Shown piece by piece: positions 40,167-49,309 of a stretch of 62,234 nt of DNA. Positions within the stretch are counted from its first letter, which is position 1. Each line of letters starts with the position of its first letter. The notes below the pieces were generated by a model, which was given only the letters and a program-made list of their open reading frames with translations, did not search any database and was not told where the DNA came from. The translations under genes and the position numbers were made by a program. The DNA comes from CAYSYN01 sp964447735 (GTDB lineage: Bacteria; Patescibacteriota; Minisyncoccia; Minisyncoccales; GBS-2), in the NCBI GenBank assembly GCA_964447735.1, contig CAYUTJ010000001.1, forward strand, positions 1 to 62,234, written 5' to 3'.

Positions 40167-41568
40167 AAATTTTTGCCACTTTTAAAATCTCCTTTTCAGC
40201 AAAATGTTTTCCAATAATTTGTAAACCCACAGGCAAATCTGAAATTGGAATAGATATTGCAGGCAAGCCTGCTAAACTTACAGCTACTGTAAGTAAATCT
40301 GAAAAATACATTTTAAGAGGATCTGAAATTCTTTCTCCTAATTTGAAGGGTAAGGTGGGAGAAGTGGGGGTAAATATGACATTGACCTTTTGAAATGCTT
40401 TTTCAAAATCTTTGGCAATTTTTCTTCTCACTTTCTGAGCTCTCAAATAATAAGCTTCGTAATATCCAGCAGAAAGAACGAAAGTACCAAGCATAATTCT
40501 CCTTTTTACTTCTTTACCAAAATTTCTCCTGTTTTTAAAATAGGCCTCCCAAAAATCTCTTAAAGAAGAAAGTTGGGGAACGTTTTTTAAACCATATCTT
40601 AAGCCATCGTATCTTGCTAAATTCGAAGAAGCTTCAGCTGGAGCTATGATGTAATAACAAGGTAAAGCATATTCTGTAAGAGGTAAGGAAATTTCAACAA
40701 TCTTTGCACCTGCTTTTTCATATTTTAAAATTGCTTTTTTTATCTCTTCTTTCACCCTTTTTTCAATACCTTCTCCAAAATATTCTTTTGGAATTCCAAT
40801 TTTTAGATTTTCAATTTTGAATTCTTCCTCTTTTATTTTTGGTTCAACACTTGTTGAATCTAATCTATCTTTTCCTTTTATGATTTTAAAAACAACTTCA
40901 CAATCTGAAACTGTTTTTGTCATTGGTCCTATTTGGTCTAAAGAAGAAGCAAAAGCGATCAGACCAAATCTTGAAACTGCACCATAAGTGGGTTTTAAAC
41001 CTACAATTTTGCAAAAAGAAGCTGGTTGCCTTACAGAACCTCCAGTATCAGAACCCAAAGCAAAGATGCAGAAATTAGCGCTTACAGCTGCTGCAGATCC
41101 TCCAGAAGACCCTCCGGGAACTTTCTCTAAATCCAAAGGATTTCTTGTTGGAAAAAAGGCTGAGTTCTCTGTTGAAGAACCCATTGCAAACTCATCCAAA
41201 TTTGTCTTTCCCAAAATTATAGCCCCAGCTTCTTTTAATTTTCTAACAACTGTAGCATCATACGGAGCTATAAAATTCTCTAAAATCTTAGATCCTGCAG
41301 TACATTTTACGCCTTTTACTAAAATATTATCTTTGATCGCACAAGGAACTCCAGCTAGAGGAGGAAGTTCCCTTTTTTGCAAGACCATTTGATCAATTTT
41401 TTCTGCCTGTTCTTTTGCTAAATCTTCTGTGATTTCTAAAAAAGCCCCAATCTTTTTATCTTCTTTTTTAATTTTCTCCAAAAAATATTGACAAATCTCT
41501 TTTGCTGAAAATTCTTTTTTAAATAAACCTTCTCTAATTTTCTCAATTGTCAGATTTTCAAAGTTCAT
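40153..41568 (-). CDS. gatA: Asp/Glu-tRNA amidotransferase subunit A
   Basis: GatA releases ammonia from glutamine for GatB. The 471-aa amidase shows the Ser-cisSer-Lys triad region: GVPCAIKDNILVKGVKCTAG (Lys), GSDTGGSVRQPASFC and PGGSSGGSAAAVSANF (serines). The segment GLKPTYGAVSRFGLIAFASS matches the family. Length is normal. It overlaps gatC by 4 nt, and gatB is elsewhere in the window. Confidence 0.96.
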   Translation of the reverse strand: MNFENLTIEKIREGLFKKEFSAKEICQYFLEKIKKEDKKIGAFLEITEDLAKEQAEKIDQMVLQKRELPPLAGVPCAIKDNILVKGVKCTAGSKILENFIAPYDATVVRKLKEAGAIILGKTNLDEFAMGSSTENSAFFPTRNPLDLEKVPGGSSGGSAAAVSANFCIFALGSDTGGSVRQPASFCKIVGLKPTYGAVSRFGLIAFASSLDQIGPMTKTVSDCEVVFKIIKGKDRLDSTSVEPKIKEEEFKIENLKIGIPKEYFGEGIEKRVKEEIKKAILKYEKAGAKIVEISLPLTEYALPCYYIIAPAEASSNLARYDGLRYGLKNVPQLSSLRDFWEAYFKNRRNFGKEVKRRIMLGTFVLSAGYYEAYYLRAQKVRRKIAKDFEKAFQKVNVIFTPTSPTLPFKLGERISDPLKMYFSDLLTVAVSLAGLPAISIPISDLPVGLQIIGKHFAEKEILKVAKIYDDL

Positions 41569-41858
41569 TCTTGAATTATTTTTTTAACTTTCAAAAAATT
41601 ATCTTCTTTGTGAGAAAATTGTTCGGTCAATTTTTCTTTATCAAACACAAACTCTGAAATTTTTTCATCCGTTCTCATTACATTTTCTAGCAAAACTGAA
41701 TGGCTCATGGGTTCTACATTTTCAATATCAACTTCTTTCAATTTTTCTATATAATCTAAAATTTTTGAAAGTTCTTTCTGAAACTTTTCAATTTCTTTTT
41801 CTTTGAGAGAGATTTTTGCTAATTTTGCAATATGTTTTACTTGTTTTTTTGAAATCAT
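41565..41858 (-). CDS. gatC: Asp/Glu-tRNA amidotransferase subunit C
   Basis: GatC wraps and stabilises the GatA-GatB pair. The 97-aa protein shows the family start KQVKHIAKLAKISLKEKEIE, the LSKILDYIEKLKEVDIENVE region and the PMSHSVLLENVMRTDEK motif. The ATG shares its first base with the mreB stop region (1-nt overlap). Confidence 0.93.
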   Translation of the reverse strand: MISKKQVKHIAKLAKISLKEKEIEKFQKELSKILDYIEKLKEVDIENVEPMSHSVLLENVMRTDEKISEFVFDKEKLTEQFSHKEDNFLKVKKIIQE

Positions 41859-42913
41859 TATTTTGGAACTTCTAACTCTTCAGTTTCAACTAAAACCTCA
41901 GATAGTTGTTCTAAGTTTTCCAAAACCATTCCAGCTCCTCTTACTACTGCTGTCATTGGATCTTCAATTAAATTTGCTTTAATTTTGGTTTCTCTTTGAA
42001 TTAAAGTTGCCAAACCCCTCAATTGGGAACTTCCTCCTGCCAAAAATATTCCGTTTTGAATGATATCTGCTACCAATTCTGGAGGGGTTTCTTCTATAGT
42101 AGCTTTTATTTCATCAATTATTTGATGGACAGTTTTTTCTAAAGCTTTTCTTATTTCCTCATCTGAAACTGAAATTTCTTCTGGAAGCCCTGTAACCAAA
42201 TTCCTCCCTCTCACTTTAAATTCCATCTTTTCTTTTTGAGGAAAAGCTGAACCTATGGCAATCTTTACAATTTCAGCCATTCTTTCTCCAATTAATAATT
42301 TATGCTCTTCTTGCATATATCTAATGATGTCTTCATTCATTCTATCTCCTGCAATTCTCAAACTTTTTCCGATCACGATTCCGCCCAGAGAAATAACTGC
42401 AATCTCGGTTGTCCCCCCTCCCATATCAACGATGAAATTTCCTACAGGTTCTTGGATTGGAAGTCTTGCTCCGATAGCAGCTGCCATTGGTTCTTCGATC
42501 AAAAAAACTTGTCTTGCTCCAGCAGATTTTCCGGCATCCAAAACTGCTTTTTTTTCAACCTCTGTTACTCCTAAAGGCACTCCAATAATTACTCTCGGGC
42601 CTATCCATCTCCTTCTCCTTGCTTTGTTGATAAAGTACCTTAACATTTGCTCTGTGACTTCAAAATCTGAAATGACGCCAGACCTTAAGGGTCTTGTAGC
42701 TACAATGTGAGATGGAGTTTTCCCAACCATTTTTTTAGCTTCAATTCCAACAGCTAAAATCTGACCTGTTTTCTGGTTAATGGCTACGACTGAAGGTTCT
42801 TGAATTACAATTCCTCTTCCTCTGACATAAACTTCAGAGTTTGCCGTTCCCAAATCTATAGCCATATCTTCAGATAAAAAATTCAAAAATTTTTCTAAAT
42901 TCTTTTTGAACAT
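41858..42913 (-). CDS. mreB: Rod-shape determining protein MreB (paralog 1)
   Basis: This actin-like ATPase organises peptidoglycan synthesis. The 351-aa protein has phosphate 1 motif MAIDLGTANSEVYVRGRGIV, phosphate 2 FIVDMGGGTTEIAVISLGGI, and the adenosine motif NGIFLAGGSSQLRGLATLIQ. A second MreB-like gene lies 3.7 kb upstream in the same run. It overlaps proS by 19 nt. Confidence 0.94.
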   Translation of the reverse strand: MFKKNLEKFLNFLSEDMAIDLGTANSEVYVRGRGIVIQEPSVVAINQKTGQILAVGIEAKKMVGKTPSHIVATRPLRSGVISDFEVTEQMLRYFINKARRRRWIGPRVIIGVPLGVTEVEKKAVLDAGKSAGARQVFLIEEPMAAAIGARLPIQEPVGNFIVDMGGGTTEIAVISLGGIVIGKSLRIAGDRMNEDIIRYMQEEHKLLIGERMAEIVKIAIGSAFPQKEKMEFKVRGRNLVTGLPEEISVSDEEIRKALEKTVHQIIDEIKATIEETPPELVADIIQNGIFLAGGSSQLRGLATLIQRETKIKANLIEDPMTAVVRGAGMVLENLEQLSEVLVETEELEVPK

Positions 42914-44136
42914 TTTTCAATTTCTCTTTTTAAAGATTTTATTTTAACCAATTTTACCTTTTTTTCTTTTCTTAATTTTATCTCAACTGAGTTTTTCTTC
43001 AAAGTTTTTTCGCTGACAACTAATCTCAAAGGAATTCCAATTAAATCTGCATCTTGAAATTTTTCCCCTGGAGATTCTTTTTCTCTATCGTCGTATAAAA
43101 TCTCAAATTTTTCTTTTAAGTTTTTATAAATTTTATCTGAAACTTTCCTGACGTTTCCGATTGGAATCAAATGAATCAAAAAGGGAGCTACTTCTCTCGG
43201 CCAAATAATTCCCTTTTCATCATGATTTACTTCAACTATAGTTGCCATTAATCTTCCCAATCCTATTCCATAACAGCCCATCAAAACATATTCTCTTTTT
43301 CCTTCTTTATTCAAAAAGGTAAGTTCGAAGGGTTTTGAAAATTTTGTCATTAATTTGAAAATGTTTCCCACTTCAATTGCCTTTTCTTTTTTAAATTTCT
43401 TTGAACCACAGTTGGGACAAGATTTTGTCTGGAGTTTGATTTCTTTGTTTATTGCTTGTTTGCACTTTTGACAAATAAAAATTGTATCTTCTCCAGATTC
43501 GCAGATTGTTTGAAATTCATGAGAAAACTTTGAAAAAGTCCCCCCAGAAGCGAAGGTTAGATAAGTTTTTTCTTTAATGTTACATCTTTCAAAAATTTTA
43601 AAATAAGCCTCTTTTACTTTTTCGTAATAAGAATCTAAATCTTCTTTTGTGGCGTGAAAGGAATAAAGATCTTTCATCAAAAATTCCTTTGTCCTTAATA
43701 AACCTCCTTTTGCTCTTAATTCTTTTCTAAATTTTGTCTGAATCTGAAAAAGAAAAACTGGCAAATCTTTGTAAGAACTTATGTATTTTTTAACCAAGGG
43801 AGTGATCACTTCTTCATGAGTGGGACCCAAAGCAAACTGAGAACCATTTTCTTTTATTTTGTAAAGATCTCCCATCTTTTCCCATCTTCCAGTTTTCTCC
43901 CAAATTTCTTTTGGGTGCAATGTCGCCAACAAAATTTCTTGCCCTCCAATTTTTTTCATTTCTTCCCTGATTATTCTCTCGATTTTCTTCAAAACCAAAA
44001 AGCCCAGAGGTAAAAAGTTATAAATCCCAGAGGCTAATTTCTCAATAAACCCTCCTCTAATCAAAAGTCTAGCTGAAATGGCTTTTTCTTTTGAAATTTT
44101 TCTTTTTGTTTTTAAGAATAATTTGGACTGAAGCAT
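42895..44136 (-). CDS. proS: Prolyl-tRNA synthetase with reduced insertion domain
   Basis: The 413-aa class II enzyme keeps motif 1 (LASGIYNFLPLGFLVLKKIE), motif 2 (FRKELRAKGGLLRTKEFLMK) and motif 3 (GCYGIGLGRLMATIVEVNHD) plus the anticodon-binding domain. The large bacterial editing insertion (INS) is replaced by a short segment carrying a zinc-ribbon pattern, ICQKCKQAINKE followed by CPNCGSKKFK. Editing of mischarged Ala-tRNA-Pro must therefore be absent or done in trans (inference). Confidence 0.94.
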   Translation of the reverse strand: MLQSKLFLKTKRKISKEKAISARLLIRGGFIEKLASGIYNFLPLGFLVLKKIERIIREEMKKIGGQEILLATLHPKEIWEKTGRWEKMGDLYKIKENGSQFALGPTHEEVITPLVKKYISSYKDLPVFLFQIQTKFRKELRAKGGLLRTKEFLMKDLYSFHATKEDLDSYYEKVKEAYFKIFERCNIKEKTYLTFASGGTFSKFSHEFQTICESGEDTIFICQKCKQAINKEIKLQTKSCPNCGSKKFKKEKAIEVGNIFKLMTKFSKPFELTFLNKEGKREYVLMGCYGIGLGRLMATIVEVNHDEKGIIWPREVAPFLIHLIPIGNVRKVSDKIYKNLKEKFEILYDDREKESPGEKFQDADLIGIPLRLVVSEKTLKKNSVEIKLRKEKKVKLVKIKSLKREIEKCSKRI

Positions 44137-44139
44137 TTT

Positions 44140-45204
44140 TTAAAAAATCCTTTTGATATCTGAGATTGTAACAAAAAGTAAAAGTAAAAGTAAAAGTGCA
44201 AAAAAGAAAGTTGTAATTCTTTCTTCAACTTTTGGGGAAATTGGTTTTTTCCTCATAGCCTCAATTAGCAGAAACAAAAGCTTTCCTCCATCTAAAGCTG
44301 GAATTGGCAAAAGATTAAAAATTGCAAGATAAATTGAAATCATAGACAGAAGATTTAAAAAATAAATTCTACCTGCTTTACTAGCCTGCCATAACAAATA
44401 AGAGACACCCACAGGACCTGTAAGAGAAATACCAGTTGGTCTTCTTAAAATAGCATTCTTTATTGCCTGAAAATAACCTTTTAAAATTCCTAAAGTAATA
44501 TCAAAAACTAAAATTGGTCCTTTAATGATTGCTTCAAGAATTGAATATTTTTTAATTTGGGTTCTTACGATCGAAATCCCAATAGGACCTTGGTCTTTTG
44601 GGGGTGAAACTCTGGGAATCAAAGAAACTTCAAATACTTCTTCTCCTCTTTTGATCTTAAGAACCATTTCTTTTCCTAAATTTTCTTTTGTAATTTCCTG
44701 AAGCTGACTTACTTTATCTATTTTCTTTCCTGCTGCTTCCAAAATTTCATCTCCTGGCATTAACTTTGAAAAAGAAGCTGGAGAATTAGGAAAAACTTGA
44801 ACTATTTGAACTGTAGCTCCGAAAACTTCTTTTTCATCTGGAATTACTGTAGGCACTCCTAAGGAAAGAACGATTGAAGTCAAAATCGAAGCTATAATCC
44901 AAAAAGATATCACCCCTCCCAAAACAATTAAGATTCTTTTAAAAATTGGTAAATTTGAAAAACTCCCTTTCTCTTTCTTTATTTCTCTCTCACCATAAAG
45001 TTTGACAAAAGCCCCTAGGGGTAAAAGATTGAGAGAAAAAGTAGTCTCTCCTATTTTCTTTTTCAAAATTGGAGGTGGTAAAAAAATACCAAATTCTTCA
45101 ACTTTGACTTTAAAAATTTTGGCGAAGATAAAGTGCCCGAATTCATGAAAAACGATTAATGAAATTAAACACAAAAAAATAAAAAAAATAGAAAGAATCA
45201 TCAT
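44140..45204 (-). CDS. rseP: Site-2 membrane metalloprotease RseP/MmpA family
   Basis: This intramembrane zinc protease cleaves membrane proteins within the bilayer. The 354-aa protein has HEFGH at about residues 20-24, a PDZ domain (VFPNSPASFSKLMPGDEILE, about 135-155) and the second active-site motif NLLPIPALDGGKLLFLLIEA near residue 295, with four membrane helices. It sits between frr and proS in an operon with 2-3 base spacing. Confidence 0.94.
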   Translation of the reverse strand: MMILSIFFIFLCLISLIVFHEFGHFIFAKIFKVKVEEFGIFLPPPILKKKIGETTFSLNLLPLGAFVKLYGEREIKKEKGSFSNLPIFKRILIVLGGVISFWIIASILTSIVLSLGVPTVIPDEKEVFGATVQIVQVFPNSPASFSKLMPGDEILEAAGKKIDKVSQLQEITKENLGKEMVLKIKRGEEVFEVSLIPRVSPPKDQGPIGISIVRTQIKKYSILEAIIKGPILVFDITLGILKGYFQAIKNAILRRPTGISLTGPVGVSYLLWQASKAGRIYFLNLLSMISIYLAIFNLLPIPALDGGKLLFLLIEAMRKKPISPKVEERITTFFFALLLLLLLFVTISDIKRIF

Positions 45205-45206
45205 AT

Positions 45207-45785
45207 TTAAGATTTAATCTCCTCTATTTTCTTTTCTACCATTTCTTCAATCTTTTCGTTGAATTCCTCAACTAAATCTTGAAGTTCATCTTTCCCTTTG
45301 TATTTTTCATCTTCAGAAAGTCTTCCCTCTCTAAAACCTCTTTGAATTTGATTCCAGACCCATTCTCTAGCTTCCCTGATCATTTTCTTTGCTTTTTCTT
45401 TTTTCTGAGAAACAATTCTCAAAAGATTTTTCCTAAATTCTTCTGTCATTGGAGGCAAAGAAATTCTAATTTCATTTCCAGAAACTACCGGAGAAACTCC
45501 CAAATCAGCATTTTCCAATGCTTTCACTATCCCTTCAATATAAGAACTATCCCAAGGTTGAATAATAATTTCTCTTGCTTGAGGAACTGAAATTGTACCC
45601 AATTGTTTTAAAGGAAATTTTTGGCCGAAAACTTCAACCTTGAGATTTTCAACAAGAGTAGGACTTGCTCTTGAGGTTCTAATTTTTGCCAATTCTCTTT
45701 TTAAATATTCTAGGGCTTCTTCAAAATCTGGTTTTACCTTTTGAATCAGTTCTTTATAATTTATTTTTTCTTTTTTTTCTTCCAT
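45207..45785 (-). CDS. frr: Ribosome recycling factor
   Basis: RRF splits post-termination ribosomes with EF-G. The 192-aa protein shows the family segments KIRTSRASPTLVENLKVEVF, LKQLGTISVPQAREIIIQPW, GNEIRISLPPMTEEFRKNLL and KKMIREAREWVWNQIQ. Length is typical. It lies between holB and rseP with single-base spacing. Confidence 0.96.
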   Translation of the reverse strand: MEEKKEKINYKELIQKVKPDFEEALEYLKRELAKIRTSRASPTLVENLKVEVFGQKFPLKQLGTISVPQAREIIIQPWDSSYIEGIVKALENADLGVSPVVSGNEIRISLPPMTEEFRKNLLRIVSQKKEKAKKMIREAREWVWNQIQRGFREGRLSEDEKYKGKDELQDLVEEFNEKIEEMVEKKIEEIKS

Positions 45786-45786
45786 T

Positions 45787-46605
45787 TTAAATTTCTAGAG
45801 ATAAAAGTTCTAAAGCCATTCTTCTGTCGACCTTTGATGTTAAACATAAAATTTGAAGATTCTGAGCCAATTTTAAAATTTTAACAGCTCGAGAATGCTC
45901 TTTGCTAAAAATTTTTTTCTGAAAATAAGAAATTAAAACTTCTAAAAATTGATCAAAATTTACGCTTTTCAAATAATTGAATTTTTGAAAAATTGCCATT
46001 TGAGGAAAATTTTCTAAAGTTTTTTCAATTTTTTCAATTTCTTTCAATTTTTTTGGATCTTTCAAAATTTCAAACAAAACTCCAGGTCTTCCTTGACAAA
46101 CTTCCAAAATCTTTTCTTTATTTTTGATTTTTTTATTTTTCAAAAAATCTTCAATTTCTTTTCTTTTTAACGGAAAGAATTTAATCTCTTGGCACCTTGA
46201 AAGAATGGTCGAAAGTAAAAGTTCTGAAAAGGGAGTAATTAAAATTATGATTGAATTTCCTTTTGGCTCTTCTAAAGTTTTTAAAAAACAATTTTGGGCT
46301 TGAATTGTCATTAGATGAGCTGAATCTAAAATTACAATTTTATATTTTGACCTGAAAGGTGTTAGAGAAAGATGATGATTTATCTCTCTAATTTGGTCTA
46401 TCTGAATTGTTTCTCCTTTGGGTTCAACCAAAAGAAAATCTGGATGAGAAATAGGGGGTTCTTTTAAAATCCAAGAAGAAAATTCTAAAGCAATTTTTCT
46501 TTTTCCTAATTTTTCTTGGCCCGAAAATAAAAAGGCGTGAGGAATTTTTCCAGAATCTAAAATCTTCTTTAAAAAATTAATTTGTCTCTGGTGTCCTAGA
46601 ATCAT
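45787..46605 (-). CDS. holB: DNA polymerase III delta-prime-like clamp-loader subunit
   Basis: The 272-aa AAA+ protein resembles the N-terminal two thirds of delta-prime. It starts ILGHQRQINFLKKILDSGKI, with a degenerate Walker A (FSGQEKLGKRKIALEF, Arg instead of Ser/Thr), a sensor/Walker B-like LDSAHLMTIQAQNCFLKTLE and the SRC arginine-finger motif (STILSRCQEIKFF). A degenerate Walker A fits the known inability of delta-prime to hydrolyse ATP. The gene overlaps mreB2 by 4 nt. Confidence 0.88.
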   Translation of the reverse strand: MILGHQRQINFLKKILDSGKIPHAFLFSGQEKLGKRKIALEFSSWILKEPPISHPDFLLVEPKGETIQIDQIREINHHLSLTPFRSKYKIVILDSAHLMTIQAQNCFLKTLEEPKGNSIIILITPFSELLLSTILSRCQEIKFFPLKRKEIEDFLKNKKIKNKEKILEVCQGRPGVLFEILKDPKKLKEIEKIEKTLENFPQMAIFQKFNYLKSVNFDQFLEVLISYFQKKIFSKEHSRAVKILKLAQNLQILCLTSKVDRRMALELLSLEI

Positions 46606-47612
46606 TTTTTACTCAAGAGAGTTTTTTTATAAATTTCTAAATTATCTAAAATTACTCCAGTACCTTTGGCGACACAATCTAAAGGTTCATCGGCTAAAAT
46701 AACGGGAATCCCTATTGATTTCTTGATTAAATTAGGTAAATTTCTCAAAAGAGAGCCTCCTCCCGTCAAGACGATTCCCTTATCCATAATATCAGCTGCC
46801 AATTCAGGAGGTGTTTCTCTTAAGGTCAATTTAATGGTCTGAATAATTTCACCTAAAACATCTGAAATTGCTTCTAAAACTTCAAGCGAGTTAATCTTTA
46901 TCGTTCTCGGGAGTCCAGAGATTAAATCTCTTCCTTTAATTTGAATTTCTCTTTTTTCTTTTTCTGGAAGAGCGGTCCCTATTTTGATCTTGATTTCTTC
47001 TGAGGTTTGCTCTCCGATTGCTAAATTGTATTTTTTCTTTACATAATCTGCGATGGCCTGATCCATTTCGTCTCCGGCAATTCTTATTGATTTCCAATTA
47101 ACGATTCCCCCCAAAGAAATAACTGCCACTTCTGTCGTTCCCCCTCCGATGTCACAAATTAAATTTCCAGAACAACTCTCAATTGGAATTTGAGCTCCTA
47201 AAGCTGCTAAAATTGGTTCTTTAACGATAAAAACTTCCCTAGCCCCCGCTGCCTTTCCTGCTTCAAGTAAAGCCCTTCTTTCTGTAGAGGTAGCTCCGGC
47301 AGGAATTCCAATAACAATTTCTGGTTTGAAAATCTTAAATCTCCCTAAAACTTTGTTTAAAAAATAACGAATCATAGCTTGAGTTACTCTATAATCTGCA
47401 ATCACTCCATCTCTTAAGGGTCTGTAAATCCTAATAGTTTCTGGAGTCCTTCCCAGCATTTCTTTTGCCGCCTTTCCTACTGCTAAAACTTTATTTTCTC
47501 CAATTGAAACTGCAACTACTGAGGGTTCTCTTAAAACCACTCCCTTTTTAGGTAAAAAAACAACAGAATTACAAGTTCCAAGGTCTATCCCTACTTTAGG
47601 AAAAATCATCAT
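46602..47612 (-). CDS. mreB: MreB-like cell-shape protein (paralog 2)
   Basis: The 336-aa actin-like protein shows KVGIDLGTCNSVVFLPKKGV, NLICDIGGGTTEVAVISLGG and DKGIVLTGGGSLLRNLPNLI, the three nucleotide-binding motifs. It is similar to but clearly distinct from paralog 1 at 41858. The first ATG (47612) is 6 nt from a TAAAAT box, so the message is probably leaderless. It leads the long minus-strand run down to the transglycosylase. Confidence 0.93.
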   Translation of the reverse strand: MMIFPKVGIDLGTCNSVVFLPKKGVVLREPSVVAVSIGENKVLAVGKAAKEMLGRTPETIRIYRPLRDGVIADYRVTQAMIRYFLNKVLGRFKIFKPEIVIGIPAGATSTERRALLEAGKAAGAREVFIVKEPILAALGAQIPIESCSGNLICDIGGGTTEVAVISLGGIVNWKSIRIAGDEMDQAIADYVKKKYNLAIGEQTSEEIKIKIGTALPEKEKREIQIKGRDLISGLPRTIKINSLEVLEAISDVLGEIIQTIKLTLRETPPELAADIMDKGIVLTGGGSLLRNLPNLIKKSIGIPVILADEPLDCVAKGTGVILDNLEIYKKTLLSKK

Positions 47613-47618
47613 TTTAAA

Positions 47619-47649
47619 ATTTTAGCAAATTGAAGATTTTTGGTAAACT
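47619..47649. promoter_or_regulatory. Interleaved divergent promoters of mreB2 and the PEGA protein
   Basis: Leftward: TTTACC, a 17-nt spacer and TAAAAT (47619-47624), 6 nt from the mreB2 ATG. Rightward: TTAGCA (47622-47627), a 16-nt spacer and TAAACT (47644-47649), 7 nt from the PEGA-protein ATG. The -10 of each overlaps the -35 of the other, so both probably cannot be bound at once. The rightward -35 is weak. Confidence 0.5.
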
Positions 47650-47656
47650 TTAAACA

Positions 47657-48553
47657 ATGAAACAGGCTTGGAGAAAAACGCTTTTTTTCTTTTTAGTTGT
47701 TCTTTTTTTAATTTTAGCTCCTTTTCTTTTGTTATACTCTCAAGGAATAAGGTTTGATTTTGAGAAAAAAAGATTCACTTTTACTGGAGCTATTTATTTG
47801 AAAGCAATCCCAAAACAGGCAAAAGTTTTTTTGAATGGAAAATTTGTAAAAAAAACTGATTTAATTTTTGGTTCAGTTAAAATCAAAAATTTAATTCCAA
47901 AAAAATATTTAATAGAAATAAAAAAAGAAGGGTATTTCCCTTGGAAAAAAGAATTAGAGGTAAAAGAGAAGGAAGTTACAGAAGCTACAGGAATCGTTCT
48001 CTTTCCAAAAAAAATAAAATTTAAAAAAACAAAAGTAAAAATGAATGATTTTGAAAATCTGAAAAGAAAAAAAGGAATTTCTTGCAAAGAAATCTTAAAA
48101 AGCTTAGGTTTTGGAATTGAAAATAATTTCCAAAAAGAATGTTTTGCTCAAAAATTTGGAGAAAAAATTTTTTTAATTTCAGCAAATAACCTCTATGAGT
48201 TTGTTTTTGAGAAAGAGGGTTTTGAAAAGATCTTTGAGAATATAAAAGGATGGGAAAGATTTGGCGAAAAAATGGCAGTGTTCTTAGAACACGAAATTTG
48301 GCTTTTTGATAAAGAAGGAAAAAAATTTTTAATTAGAGAAACTTCAAGAATAAAAGATGTTGCTTTTTTGAACGAAAATTATTTAGTTTTTTTAGCCGGA
48401 AAAAAAGTAAAAATTGTTGAAACTGATACCAGAGATAAATTAAATCTTTATGAAATTGGAGAGATTGAAGGAGAAAAAATCGCCATTAATGAAAAAAGAG
48501 AAATTTTATTAATGACAGAGGATGGATTTTTGATCTCTGAGTCTCTTTATTAA
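47657..48553 (+). CDS. Membrane-anchored PEGA-domain protein
   Basis: The 298-aa product has an N-terminal membrane helix (LFFFLVVLFLILAPFLLLYS), then a PEGA domain (AIYLKAIPKQAKVFLNGKFV, about residues 44-63, continuing through YLIEIKKEGYFPWKKELEVK). A C-terminal region of about 170 residues shows beta-propeller-like repeats (IFLISANNLYEFVFEKEGFE, MAVFLEHEIWLFDKEGKKFL). PEGA domains are associated with surface layers and cell-envelope proteins. It overlaps the convergent nuclease gene by 4 nt. Confidence 0.8.
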   Translation: MKQAWRKTLFFFLVVLFLILAPFLLLYSQGIRFDFEKKRFTFTGAIYLKAIPKQAKVFLNGKFVKKTDLIFGSVKIKNLIPKKYLIEIKKEGYFPWKKELEVKEKEVTEATGIVLFPKKIKFKKTKVKMNDFENLKRKKGISCKEILKSLGFGIENNFQKECFAQKFGEKIFLISANNLYEFVFEKEGFEKIFENIKGWERFGEKMAVFLEHEIWLFDKEGKKFLIRETSRIKDVAFLNENYLVFLAGKKVKIVETDTRDKLNLYEIGEIEGEKIAINEKREILLMTEDGFLISESLY

Positions 48554-49266
48554 GAATTTTTTACTTTTTCTTCAATTTTGTTGTAATTTTCAATTTTCTT
48601 TTTTAGTTCTTCCCAAGAAACTTCTCCTTCTCCTGCCATTTTGCAAATATCAAAAAATTCACATTTTGAACATTGCCAATTTTGAGGCCAATCTACCAAC
48701 CTTACTGGAACCTTGTTCTCTTCAATTTTTCTTTTTAATTTTTGGAACCAATCCAAAAGTTTCTCTACTAATTCAGAATCGTAATTGAAGAGAAACTCTT
48801 TAATCTCTTGAGTATCTTTGTTCAAATAAAGCAAAATCCCCTTTTTGATTTTGAAATAATGCATGTAAAGTTGGACTTGCCAAATATGTCCTTGCATTGG
48901 TTCCAATTTTTCAAAATTCATCCTTCCAGAAATGCTTTTGACATCTAAAACATAAGGTTCTCCCTCAATGCTTAAAATTGCATCTGCCCTCCCTGCAATT
49001 ATTTCTGAAGGAGGAATTGGAATTTCGGCTGCCCGAACTAATCCCAAAGAAAAAAGAGGCCTTAAAACCATCTGATGAATGAAATCGCCGTGATCGTAAA
49101 TTCTCAACCTTTCAGGTTCTAATTCTTTTGCAGGGGCTTTTTTAAATTTGAAAAAAATGGCTCTGGGACATTTCCCTACTTCTGAAATCCAAAAATGAAT
49201 TCTCTCTTTGTTCTTTTTTTCCTTTTCCCTTTCTAGATAATATTTGTCGATTAATTCTTTAAGCAT
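48550..49266 (-). CDS. Cas4-like PD-(D/E)XK nuclease with Fe-S cysteines
   Basis: The 238-aa protein shows the PD-(D/E)XK core: IIAGRADAILSIEGEPYVLD followed by VKS (Asp and Lys of the motif) and WQVQLYMHYF (QxxxY motif). A first Cys in GKCPRAIFFKF and a C-terminal cluster CSKCEFFDICK give the four-cysteine Fe-S arrangement of Cas4/AddB-type nucleases. No cas genes or repeats are nearby, so a DNA-repair role is more likely. I use the ATG at 49266; an in-frame TTG at 49305 lies within the divergent promoter. Confidence 0.82.
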   Translation of the reverse strand: MLKELIDKYYLEREKEKKNKERIHFWISEVGKCPRAIFFKFKKAPAKELEPERLRIYDHGDFIHQMVLRPLFSLGLVRAAEIPIPPSEIIAGRADAILSIEGEPYVLDVKSISGRMNFEKLEPMQGHIWQVQLYMHYFKIKKGILLYLNKDTQEIKEFLFNYDSELVEKLLDWFQKLKRKIEENKVPVRLVDWPQNWQCSKCEFFDICKMAGEGEVSWEELKKKIENYNKIEEKVKNS

Positions 49267-49309
49267 TCTTTTATTTAATTTTATTCTTTCTTCGAAAAAA
49301 ATCAAATGT

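Noticed and set aside
48550..49266. Cas4 as part of a CRISPR adaptation module
   Set aside because: No repeat array and no other cas gene occurs in the window; PD-(D/E)XK nucleases of this type also work in repair.
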